Below, one piece after another: positions 22,924 to 30,461 of a DNA stretch of 32,808 nt (its first letter is position 1; the number at the start of each line of letters is the position of its first letter). The translations under genes were made by a program, and so were the position numbers. The notes beneath the pieces are model-generated. The model was not told the origin of the DNA. It did no database searches and saw nothing but the letters and a program-made list of their open reading frames with translations. Source of the DNA: Treponema sp. (GTDB taxonomy: Bacteria; Spirochaetota; Spirochaetia; Treponematales; Treponemataceae); assembly GCA_017617115.1 (NCBI GenBank), contig JAFZXA010000126.1:1-32808 (forward strand), read 5' to 3'.

Positions 22924-23541
22924 ATGAAAAAAAGATCTATATATGTTTTGATTGCAACAATTCTGTCTGTTCTCGTTCCGGCTCCTGGAAGATTTGTTTA
23001 TGGTGTTGCCATTGTTCTGGAAGTAAATCTTATTATGCTCATAGGCACACTTGTAAATTCGCTTGTAAAAAAGATAAAACTTGAAGAGCTTAATACTTTG
23101 ATTATTTTAATAATGATTATTTCTTCAACCATTTTATACAGACAGATTATGATTACGATTTGTCCTGAAGTTATGCTCACGCTTGGTGTTTTGATTTACT
23201 TGACTCCAATTTCTGTTTTTAGCTTTGGATATATTTTTTCGAATATGGAGCAGCCGCTTGCAGAACGCTTAAAACTAAATATGCTGCATGTGCTGACTTT
23301 TTCTGTATACACACTTTTGTTCTTTTTGTTCCGTGATCTTGCAGGTTATGGTACCTTTACATTCTTTGGAAAATCGCATCAGATATATGAAAAGGTTTTG
23401 ATTTCTCCTGACAATCTTGGATTTTTCTCATTTGTTGCGTCTATTCCTGGAGCATTAACACTTTCTTCAGTTTTGTTGTTTATTCACATTTATGTACGCA
23501 CCAGATTTGAAATTATGAGTAACATGGAGGAATCAAAATGA
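22924..23541 (+). CDS. rnfE: RnfE-like membrane subunit without cluster cysteines
   Basis: RnfE/NqrD family protein with six membrane segments. With RnfA it normally holds a [2Fe-2S] cluster inside the membrane through Cys in an LGLCPLLAVT-type segment and an NCxxLGR-type segment. The 205-residue product has family length and topology. By alignment, the first motif reads SVLVPAPGRFVYG and the second YLTPISVFSFGYIFSN, in the correct place before an EQPLAERLKL loop; both cysteines are gone. The only Cys in this area (ITICPEV) lies at a different position. Stop and rnfA start overlap (ATGA). Confidence 0.8.
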   Translation: MKKRSIYVLIATILSVLVPAPGRFVYGVAIVLEVNLIMLIGTLVNSLVKKIKLEELNTLIILIMIISSTILYRQIMITICPEVMLTLGVLIYLTPISVFSFGYIFSNMEQPLAERLKLNMLHVLTFSVYTLLFFLFRDLAGYGTFTFFGKSHQIYEKVLISPDNLGFFSFVASIPGALTLSSVLLFIHIYVRTRFEIMSNMEESK

Positions 23542-24089
23542 ATTTGCTGACATCATTTCTTTATTATTCCTTCTTTGCAAGCGTAATCCTGTTTAACGGA
23601 ATTGGTACAAACAAAATATTGGATCTTAAGTATGATAAACTAAAGAGCCTTACATATTGTGTAAAAGTAATTATTTCTATACTGCTTTCATCAATAATAG
23701 GATGGCTTATTACAAAAGGCATTCTTGTTCCGCTTAAAATTTCAGAGTTATATCCACTTGTTTGCTTTTTGATTTATATTTGTATAGACGCCTTTCTGGA
23801 AGCTTTGATTCGTCTTACTACAGGAAAATCAGCAGTAGAATTTATTTTTTCTTATCTTGTAATAATTCTTTCAATTTCAGAAGGATTTTCTGTGTTAAAT
23901 GTAGTTATTATAAACATAAGTTGTCTTGCAGCATTTGTTGGCATAATTCCTTTTATAATGGCATTTAAGAAAAGAAACAGTGACACAAAACCAGATATTC
24001 TTTTTTGCAGACTTTTCCTTTATCTTGCACTTTTACTTCTTGCACTTTCTGTTTGGGATGTTGCATGGCTTAATCCGGAGGCATTCTAA
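23538..24089 (+). CDS. rnfA: RnfA-like membrane subunit without cluster cysteines
   Basis: RnfA/NqrE family protein, 183 residues, six membrane segments, homologous to RnfE but inserted in the opposite sense. Canonical RnfA has FLGICPFLGVS near the start and ITTNCAVLGV in the fourth segment. Here these read FNGIGTNKILDL (about residues 19-30) and YLVIILSISEGFSVLN, so neither cluster cysteine remains. Other family features persist, including GILVPLKISELYPLV in the place of the LVPLGLEYLRTI segment. A GGAGG Shine-Dalgarno sequence precedes its ATG. The rnfB start overlaps its stop by one base (TAATG). Confidence 0.8.
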   Translation: MNLLTSFLYYSFFASVILFNGIGTNKILDLKYDKLKSLTYCVKVIISILLSSIIGWLITKGILVPLKISELYPLVCFLIYICIDAFLEALIRLTTGKSAVEFIFSYLVIILSISEGFSVLNVVIINISCLAAFVGIIPFIMAFKKRNSDTKPDILFCRLFLYLALLLLALSVWDVAWLNPEAF

Positions 24090-24700
24090 TGATTCTTTCA
24101 ATTATCTTACTTGTTATAGTTGTATTAATTGCAGCAATCCTCCTTATGTTTCTTTTTTATATTCTGTTTCCTTCAATTCATAATCAGAATAAAATAAAAG
24201 AAAATCCTATTCTGGCAGATAACGAGATTAATTACATACATTCGGTAAAAGTAGATTCAGAAATTACAGACATGAAGGCTATAGTCCTTTGTTCCTGCAA
24301 TAAAAACTTTGAAATTAAGCGTAAGATTTTTAATGAATCTTATTCGTGTGCACTTGTATCTAAATATTCAGGAACAGGAACTCCGTGTAAATTTTCATGT
24401 ATTGGGCTTGGAGACTGTAAAAAAAGCTGTCCACAGCATGCTGTTTATATAAAGAATAATACGGCAGTTATTTCTAATCAGTGTACGGGCTGCGGAAAAT
24501 GTATTGATGTTTGTCCATTGCATATTATCAGACTTATTCCAAAAAACACAAAAGAATATACTTTGTGTGCTAACAAATCAGACGAAAAATCAGGCTGCTC
24601 TGAAGAGTTAAAAACACAAAAAGTTGTCTGGAATGAAAAAAAATACTTTAAAATATGGGCAACTTGTTATAGAATGTTTAAAAACATTATTAAGAAATAA
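24089..24700 (+). CDS. rnfB: RnfB-like ferredoxin subunit lacking the first Fe-S domain
   Basis: RnfB normally accepts electrons from ferredoxin. The 203-residue product has an N-terminal membrane anchor (about 5-28), then goes directly into the middle domain: VLCSC (Cys68, Cys70), YSCALVS (Cys87), and a C-x3-C-x5-C-x3-C motif with Cys100, 104, 110, 114 in the family context CIGLGDCKKSCP. A second motif, CTGCGKCIDVCP, supplies Cys132, 135, 138 and 142. Missing is the N-terminal CGACGYPGC-type cluster domain that lies just after the anchor in canonical RnfB. The basic C-terminal tail is short. It is the last rnf gene; the GH57-like gene starts 57 bases later and may be cotranscribed. Confidence 0.85.
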   Translation: MILSIILLVIVVLIAAILLMFLFYILFPSIHNQNKIKENPILADNEINYIHSVKVDSEITDMKAIVLCSCNKNFEIKRKIFNESYSCALVSKYSGTGTPCKFSCIGLGDCKKSCPQHAVYIKNNTAVISNQCTGCGKCIDVCPLHIIRLIPKNTKEYTLCANKSDEKSGCSEELKTQKVVWNEKKYFKIWATCYRMFKNIIKK

Positions 24701-24757
24701 ATATAAAAAAAGGAGAAAGTAGCGGCAAAAGGGGTGGGGCGCCGTATATATGGATAT

Positions 24758-26758
24758 ATGAATTCAATATACGTTTGCTTCAATTTTAGAGCCATGACTG
24801 TCTGTACCGATAATACGGAAGAATACGACAGAATGTACCAGTCAGTTTACAAGCCGCTTGCCCGTTTTTTATATTCACATCCCGATTTTAAATTTTCTTT
24901 TTCTTTTACAGGTCCTCAACTTTTATATTACAAGAAAAAACGAAATGAATTTTTAACAATCATTAAAGAGCTTGTTGAACGAAATCAGGTAGAAATACTT
25001 GGCGGCGGTTTTTATGCACCGGTTCTTCCTCTGCTTTTTCCTGTTGACCGAAATACTCAAATTGATATGCTTTCTACCGAAATTAGGCAGACTGTTGGTA
25101 AGCGCCCTCGTGGAATTACAATGTTTGCCGATATCTGGGATTCTTCGCTTGTTAATAATCTGCAGACTTGTGGCATTGAATATACACTTTTGGACAGTAA
25201 TTCAATTCCCGAAAACAAACGCAACTTTTTATATAACATAATGCACGATCTTGGAAAGACTGTTGAGATTTTTCCATACTATAATGAGTTTATACCGTCA
25301 ACCGAAACTACACCTGAACTTTTTGAAAAGGCAATTATAAAGGCTGTTGAAAAAGTTGAAAAGCAGGATGATTATTTTCAGATTACGCCCGATAAAATTG
25401 TAGTTCTTAGTATGAATTATGAGACACTTTCACAATTAATCGAAGTAAAGTGGTTTGAAAAATATGCTGATTATTTAAAAGAGCAGCAGCAATCAAGAAT
25501 AAAAACTGGCATTATTGATGAATATAGAAAAGCTCAGAATATAAAGATTCCGGCTTATATTCCAACTGCAATGACCAGAATGCTTGACGACTGGTGCGGA
25601 TACCTTGTAAGAAACAGAAATAAATCTACATTCCCAAATACTGTTTATAATTTTATGGAAATATATCCTGCGTGTCGTAATCTTTACAACAGAATTACAT
25701 ATTTAACAATACTTATAAATCAGTATAAAAACGATAAAATGCGTAAAAAGGCTGCACGCGAAAAACTGTTGGAAGCTCAAAGCGGAAATGCACTTTTGTG
25801 TACTTTTAACGGACCTTACACAAATACTAGACATCGCCAGAATGCATACCGAAGTCTTATAACAGCCGAAAAATTTCTTAATGACGACGGTAAATTTACA
25901 GAAACAATAAGCCGTTATGATTATACAAATGACGGTTTGAACGAATATATTTGCCGCATGCAGAATTATTTTGCATATATAAGTCTTTTAGGCGGTGCTG
26001 TTCAGGAACTTGATGTTATGAAAAACTGCGGAAACTATGCAGATAATCTTTCTCGTGTTTTTGAATATGAAGGCTGTGAAGACGGATATACCCGCGGTAT
26101 TTTAGTAGATCATCTTTTTAATGAAGAACAGCTTACAAGATATATAAACGGTGAAGCTGCAGGCGATGGAGTATTTTCACGCATTTATTATAAGGAAATT
26201 AAGTTTTCTGCCAGCCGTAAAGAGCTTTTGCTTGTTGCCGAAGCAGAATACAAGCCAACTCATCAGAATGTTTCGCTTAGGAAAAAATATCTTCTTAATT
26301 CAAGCGGGTTGGCAGTACAATATATATTAAAAAATGAAAGTTCAAAACCTCTTAAATTAAAGCTTGCTGTTGAATCAAATTTTGCAGATGTAAATTTTGA
26401 AAATGCTTTAATAAATTATTTTAATGTTGAAGTCATAGAAAAAGAACAGGTTCAGGTACTAGATTCAAAAAAATCTACAAAAGAACTCAATGATGCTGAA
26501 AAACTAAAGCAGGTAGAAGCCATAAGGCTAACAGACGGCATAAAAGGAGTTTCATTTGGTTTTGAACCTAATGAAAAATGCGAATATTTTTATATGCCAA
26601 TAGTATTCCATCGCCCTGATTATTATACAAATAAGCTTACAACAACTGCTGCAACCTTTGTTTCAACAATGATTTGGGACATAGATATTGAAAGCGGCAA
26701 AGAAACAGAAAAAACTGTTAACTTTACTATAACATCTGTGAAAAAATCTAAAAATTAG
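24758..26758 (+). CDS. GH57-like protein with lost catalytic residues
   Basis: A 666-residue protein related to GH57 4-alpha-glucanotransferases: it has the EILGGGFYAPVLP block (family EILGGGYYxPILP), a (beta/alpha)7-like N-terminal half, and a C-terminal beta-sandwich of the DUF1926 type with VDHLFNEEQLTRY and RKKYLLNSSGLAVQYIL. Yet key motifs are altered. The N-terminal HQP motif reads NFRAM. The nucleophile Glu in WLxERVWEP aligns with Ala124 in MFADIWD. The acid/base Asp region HDDGEKFG reads SMNYETLS (218-225). It is probably a non-catalytic relative, perhaps carbohydrate-binding or regulatory. I chose the ATG at 24758, not the GTG at 24734, because it matches the family start; a TATATA box ends 7 bases upstream. 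Confidence 0.75.
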   Translation: MNSIYVCFNFRAMTVCTDNTEEYDRMYQSVYKPLARFLYSHPDFKFSFSFTGPQLLYYKKKRNEFLTIIKELVERNQVEILGGGFYAPVLPLLFPVDRNTQIDMLSTEIRQTVGKRPRGITMFADIWDSSLVNNLQTCGIEYTLLDSNSIPENKRNFLYNIMHDLGKTVEIFPYYNEFIPSTETTPELFEKAIIKAVEKVEKQDDYFQITPDKIVVLSMNYETLSQLIEVKWFEKYADYLKEQQQSRIKTGIIDEYRKAQNIKIPAYIPTAMTRMLDDWCGYLVRNRNKSTFPNTVYNFMEIYPACRNLYNRITYLTILINQYKNDKMRKKAAREKLLEAQSGNALLCTFNGPYTNTRHRQNAYRSLITAEKFLNDDGKFTETISRYDYTNDGLNEYICRMQNYFAYISLLGGAVQELDVMKNCGNYADNLSRVFEYEGCEDGYTRGILVDHLFNEEQLTRYINGEAAGDGVFSRIYYKEIKFSASRKELLLVAEAEYKPTHQNVSLRKKYLLNSSGLAVQYILKNESSKPLKLKLAVESNFADVNFENALINYFNVEVIEKEQVQVLDSKKSTKELNDAEKLKQVEAIRLTDGIKGVSFGFEPNEKCEYFYMPIVFHRPDYYTNKLTTTAATFVSTMIWDIDIESGKETEKTVNFTITSVKKSKN

Positions 26759-27642
26759 TTAGTCTGATCAGGCTTTTCTTCTTTTAGCTTAAATACAACA
26801 ATCCAGTTTGCAGAATCAGGAGAACGTCTCTTTAATTTATATTTAAGAAGGTACTTTTTTCCAGGCTGAAAAGTTTCTGTAAAGCTTGCATTGTAAATCT
26901 GAGCAGGAGAAAAGAACATGTTTCCAGGATCATCAATATTACAGCGAATTTCTACAGGTTCCTTTACATTCAAATTAAGATATCCGTCTTCAGACATATT
27001 CAAAACAGAATATACAGAATAAAGTTCGTTTTGAACAAAGGTAGGGTAAAGATTTTTCTGGAATTTTATTTGTGCACAAGAACGAGGATCAACAAAGATA
27101 TTCTTAAAAGTCCATTTTTCAAAGGTCTGGTAAACTGTTGACTGAAGATTTACTATTTTATCTTCTTTACCTTCCTTAGTTGCAGGAATTGTCTGTGTAG
27201 TATGCATTAAAACCTTTACCGAAAGGTATCCGTCTGGAGGTTCCATGCTGAAAATTAACTCACAATACTGCTGGTTATCATCCTCTTCGTCTATATCAAG
27301 ATTAAGTTCCCATTGAGGAAGCTCTTCAATTATTTCTTCAGTTTCGGCATCGCACACAACAGTATATTCAATGTCAGATTCTATAGCGTCATAGTTAATA
27401 TAGTAGGTGTCAATGTAAATGCCATTTTTATCAAATACATAATCACATATTTCTTCATACGGAAAAGATTTAAAAATCTGAACCAACTCTTCATCTGAAG
27501 GTTTTATTGTGCTTGAAGTAAGGACAATACGGTTTACTGTAAAGTTATAAGACTCAAGCGTGTCTGCTTTAATTGGTTTTGTAGTTGTACAAGATACTAA
27601 TAATGCTGTTAAAACTGTTATAATAAATAATATTTTTTTCAT
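26755..27642 (-). CDS. Putative lipoprotein, beta-rich
   Basis: A 295-residue product with a lipoprotein signal peptide: KK, a hydrophobic run, lipobox LLVSC with Cys18, then TTTKPIK. The mature part is rich in predicted beta-strands (EDDNQQYCELIFSMEPPDGY, GYLSVKVLMHT, KKYLLKYKLKRR), suggesting one or two beta-sandwich domains. I do not recognise the family. Its stop codon overlaps the end of the convergent GH57-like gene by 4 bases, so the two are packed tail to tail with no room for a terminator. The start has no Shine-Dalgarno sequence but a strong promoter whose -10 ends 7 bases upstream. Confidence 0.75.
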   Translation of the reverse strand: MKKILFIITVLTALLVSCTTTKPIKADTLESYNFTVNRIVLTSSTIKPSDEELVQIFKSFPYEEICDYVFDKNGIYIDTYYINYDAIESDIEYTVVCDAETEEIIEELPQWELNLDIDEEDDNQQYCELIFSMEPPDGYLSVKVLMHTTQTIPATKEGKEDKIVNLQSTVYQTFEKWTFKNIFVDPRSCAQIKFQKNLYPTFVQNELYSVYSVLNMSEDGYLNLNVKEPVEIRCNIDDPGNMFFSPAQIYNASFTETFQPGKKYLLKYKLKRRSPDSANWIVVFKLKEEKPDQTN

Positions 27643-27649
27643 AATATGA

Positions 27650-27677
27650 ATTTTAATTAAAAATTTGTATATGTCAA
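27650..27677 (-). promoter_or_regulatory. Promoter 7 bases upstream of the lipoprotein start
   Basis: On the minus strand a perfect TTGACA (27672-27677), a 16-base spacer and TAAAAT (27650-27655), with 7 bases to the ATG at 27642. Alternative phasing with 17 bases gives AAAATT. Either way the mRNA starts at or beside the start codon. Confidence 0.65.
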
Positions 27678-27739
27678 GTTAAAAACAATCAAAATAGATA
27701 AAACGATTTATTTTACTTCCATTATTAAAAAAAGTAGGG

Positions 27740-27745
27740 TATAAT
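27740..27745 (+). promoter_or_regulatory. -10 box for the chemoreceptor gene
   Basis: TATAAT 77 bases before the chemoreceptor ATG, giving a leader of about 70 bases with an AAGGA Shine-Dalgarno sequence. The -35 is weak. I see no sigma28-type flagellar promoter here. Confidence 0.45.
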
Positions 27746-27822
27746 ATAGTAATTAAAAAATTATAACTAATATTTTAAAAGTCTAAGAGTTTATCAAAAA
27801 ATTATTGTATTAAGGAACTATT

Positions 27823-29718
27823 ATGCCTAAAGCAAAATCAAACAAACCTCCAAAGCCAGGAATTCAACTTCCATGGTATGCTTATCTTTTTATTGTAATG
27901 ATATATATATCGCCGTTTGTAATGCTAACTCCTCTTGGACTCATAACAGAGCTTTTTACTAACGAGGAATATGGAATTATATTTGCAGACCCTTTTGTAA
28001 ACTCAATTACTGTTATAACTGTACTTAGTGCATTAGCAATGGTTTTTTGGGAAAGAAAATTCCTTTCAGAATATAAGGACACTCCTGAATGTATTAAAAA
28101 GACAAATATCAAATTAAAGATTGCAGCACTTGGAAATATTGCAATTCCAATTACACTTCAGATTATTGAAGGAACTGCAATAATTCTTCTCTTAAAGAAA
28201 ACTGGACTTCAACTCAGGTCCTTTGAAACACATAATCCGGCAATTTTTATCTATATGCTTCTTCTTGGTTCTTTGTTTGATTTTGGTCTTCTTTTTTATA
28301 TTCTTCAGGTTCGCGTAATTGAACCACGCTTGCATATGATTCCTTTTGAAAAAAAAGAACTTCCGCTTGATTTGGTTCAGCGAAACGTTTTAACAATGAC
28401 CTTTGGTATTTTGGGTTGTATGTTCCTTATATTCGTTGCCTTGAATCCTTTTTCACTTTCGCAAGGCTCTAATTCAGTATATGGTCGCCTTGGTCCGATT
28501 CTTGTTTATGCATTAATTTATTTCGTTGTTGTAAACTGTCTTCTTACAGATGATATTAAAGTTTGTATAAGACGAATTACACGCGTAACCGATGCTCTTA
28601 CTGCAAACGATTATACTGTAGAAGACCAGAAAGCTACTAACCGTAGTGAACTTGGTCTTATTATTCAGGGTATTAACAAGTTTAAACGAAAGGCAAACAA
28701 CATTCTGCTTCAGTTTGGTGCTTCGGCAAAACGAACTTCTTCAGAATCTGATGATTTGGTTTCGAATATGGATTCAACACGAAACAATGTTGCAAGCATT
28801 GCCGATTCCCTTCAAAGCATTAAAGCCGAAATTGAAAATCAGTCTGCTGGTGTTGCAGAATCTAATGCTTCTATCGAGCAGATTATGGGAAACATCCGTT
28901 CGCTCAATAATTCTATTGAAGCACAGGCAGCCGGAGTTACACAGTCTAGTGCAGCCGTAGAAGAAATGGTTGCAAATGTTGCTTCGGTTTCTCAGATTCT
29001 TGAAAAGAACAATGAAGTTGTATCTCTTCTTACCGATGCTTCTGAAAAAGGACAGCAGCAGGTTAGAACAGCCGTTGAAACAGCAGAAAGCGTTCTTCAG
29101 CAGTCTACAGGCATTTTACAGGCTTCAAGTATTATTCAGAACATTGCAAGCCGTACAAACCTTCTTGCCATGAACGCTGCCATTGAGTCTGCACATGCCG
29201 GTGAAGCAGGTAAAGGATTTGCTGTTGTTGCCGAAGAAATCCGTAAGCTTGCAGAACAGTCAAGCTCACAGTCTAAGGCTATTGATGAAAACCTTCGCTC
29301 TCTTTCTGATTCGATTTCTAACATTACAACCGATATTGGACACGTTAAAGTTGCATTTGAAAATATTTATGAACTTTCACAAAAGGTTCGAGATCAGGAA
29401 TCGATTATTGCCAATGCTATGGAAGAACAGAATGCCGGTAACCAGCAGGTTCTTGAAGCAATGCATGCAATCAGCGATTCTACTGCCGAAGTAAAGAACG
29501 GTTCTGCCGAAATGCTTGTTGGTGGTGAACAGATTCTTAAAGAAATGCAGAACCTTTCAGAAGTAACAAGAACAATCAGCGAAACAATGAACCAGATTAA
29601 CGACTTCTCTATGCATATTTCAGATGCAGTTGCTGTAACAACAGCATCAACAAACAGCACAAAGCAGAGCGTTTCTGGTTTGCTTGACGAGCTTGATTCA
29701 TTTAAGTTGGCGGAGTAA
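27823..29718 (+). CDS. Methyl-accepting chemotaxis protein with membrane sensor region
   Basis: Chemoreceptor that would signal through CheW/CheA. The 631-residue product has about six membrane segments in its first 245 residues and almost no extracytoplasmic domain, then a HAMP-like region (about 246-300) and a long cytoplasmic coiled coil. The signalling tip [20 protein letters not shown] begins at residue 437 and continues through [23 protein letters not shown], nearly identical to the consensus. Methylation-type Glu/Gln pairs flank it. With no ligand domain, it may sense membrane state, small lipophilic molecules or a partner protein. The LUD-domain gene starts 4 bases after its stop, and its Shine-Dalgarno sequence lies inside the chemoreceptor's last codons. 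Confidence 0.93.
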   Translation: MPKAKSNKPPKPGIQLPWYAYLFIVMIYISPFVMLTPLGLITELFTNEEYGIIFADPFVNSITVITVLSALAMVFWERKFLSEYKDTPECIKKTNIKLKIAALGNIAIPITLQIIEGTAIILLLKKTGLQLRSFETHNPAIFIYMLLLGSLFDFGLLFYILQVRVIEPRLHMIPFEKKELPLDLVQRNVLTMTFGILGCMFLIFVALNPFSLSQGSNSVYGRLGPILVYALIYFVVVNCLLTDDIKVCIRRITRVTDALTANDYTVEDQKATNRSELGLIIQGINKFKRKANNILLQFGASAKRTSSESDDLVSNMDSTRNNVASIADSLQSIKAEIENQSAGVAESNASIEQIMGNIRSLNNSIEAQAAGVTQSSAAVEEMVANVASVSQILEKNNEVVSLLTDASEKGQQQVRTAVETAESVLQQSTGILQASSIIQNIASRTNLLAMNAAIESAHAGEAGKGFAVVAEEIRKLAEQSSSQSKAIDENLRSLSDSISNITTDIGHVKVAFENIYELSQKVRDQESIIANAMEEQNAGNQQVLEAMHAISDSTAEVKNGSAEMLVGGEQILKEMQNLSEVTRTISETMNQINDFSMHISDAVAVTTASTNSTKQSVSGLLDELDSFKLAE

Positions 29719-29721
29719 CGT

Positions 29722-30360
29722 ATGTTAGAACCGGTAAAAAAATTATACGAAAATAAAGGTCCTAAAGTTGTTGAAGCTTTGACAAAGCGTCATTTTGAAG
29801 CATATTATGTTAGCGATAAAGCTGCCGCTGTAAAAAAGATTCTGGAAATTATTCCAAAAAATCATTCTGTTGCCTGGGGCGGCACAATGACAATGGATGA
29901 GCTTGGACTTAAAGAACAGCTTAAGGCTAGTGGCTATGCTTTAATAGACCGTGATACTGGTTCTACACCACAAGAACGCGAACAGATTATGCATAAAGCT
30001 TTGAGCTGCGGTTCCTTTATTATGAGCAGCAATGCCATTACCGAAGACGGCCAGCTTTTTAATATTGACGGCAAAGGAAACCGCGTTGCAGCACTTATTT
30101 ATGGTCCAGAAAATGTAATTATTATTGCAGGCATGAATAAGGTTGTAAAAGATATGGACGAAGCTTATGCCCGCGTTCGTAACTATGCGGCTCCGGCTAA
30201 TGCACAGCGCTTTGATATTGATACTCCTTGTAAAAAAACAGGGGAGTGCTTTAACTGTATGTCGGCCTCAACAATTTGTGCGCAGTTTGTACAGACACGA
30301 ATCTGTAAACCGGCAGGACGTATAAAAGTTGTGCTCATTGGCGAAGAACTTGGAATATAA
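29722..30360 (+). CDS. LUD-domain (lactate utilisation-like) protein
   Basis: A 212-residue protein of the LUD (DUF162) family, related to LutC/YkgG. It has the VAWGGTMTMDELGL block (family SWGGSxTxxExGL), the SSNAITEDGQLFNIDG segment and the C-terminal Cys-rich block DTPCKKTGECFNCMSASTIC that matches the family's CxKTGxCxDCxSPxRIC. LutC acts with the Fe-S proteins LutA and LutB in L-lactate oxidation; neither partner is next to it here, so its role is open. The tight coupling to a chemoreceptor gene is notable, since it may link the receptor to a metabolic signal. No signal peptide; cytoplasmic. Confidence 0.9.
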   Translation: MLEPVKKLYENKGPKVVEALTKRHFEAYYVSDKAAAVKKILEIIPKNHSVAWGGTMTMDELGLKEQLKASGYALIDRDTGSTPQEREQIMHKALSCGSFIMSSNAITEDGQLFNIDGKGNRVAALIYGPENVIIIAGMNKVVKDMDEAYARVRNYAAPANAQRFDIDTPCKKTGECFNCMSASTICAQFVQTRICKPAGRIKVVLIGEELGI

Positions 30361-30372
30361 AAAAAACATATA

Positions 30373-30446
30373 GTGCCACTGACTTACTGCCCGCGAGCAA
30401 ACAGGACGAAGAGGGAGTTTGCTCGCAGACAGCAAGTCAGCGTCAC
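30373..30446. repeat. 30-bp-arm hairpin between LUD and OmpA-like genes
   Basis: Left arm 30373-30402 and right arm 30417-30446 are inverted copies with about five mismatches, most tolerable as G-U pairs; the shared inner part is GCGAGCAAAC/GTTTGCTCGC with a 14-base loop. The left arm CTGCCCGCGAGCAAAC is one base different from the arm of the element at 9371-9386, marking one dispersed family. It could terminate the LUD transcript, and its right edge supplies a possible -35 (CAGACA) for the next gene. Confidence 0.75.
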
Positions 30447-30449
30447 AAG

Positions 30450-30455
30450 TATTAT
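30450..30455 (+). promoter_or_regulatory. -10 box 6 bases before the OmpA-like start
   Basis: TATTAT, 6 bases before the ATG at 30462. CAGACA (30426-30431), four of six matches to TTGACA, lies 18 bases upstream inside the hairpin's right arm. No Shine-Dalgarno sequence. Confidence 0.45.
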
Positions 30456-30461
30456 TTTGTT

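Noticed and set aside
20123-24700. Rnf-like genes as decaying pseudogenes
   Set aside because: All frames are full and overlapping with strong ribosome sites, the membrane layouts are intact, and the Fe-S cysteines in RnfB and RnfC are kept.
24734-24757. GTG start and 8-residue extension of the GH57-like protein
   Set aside because: The family start aligns with the ATG at 24758; the GC-rich extension looks non-coding, and the AAGGAG upstream is too far from the GTG.
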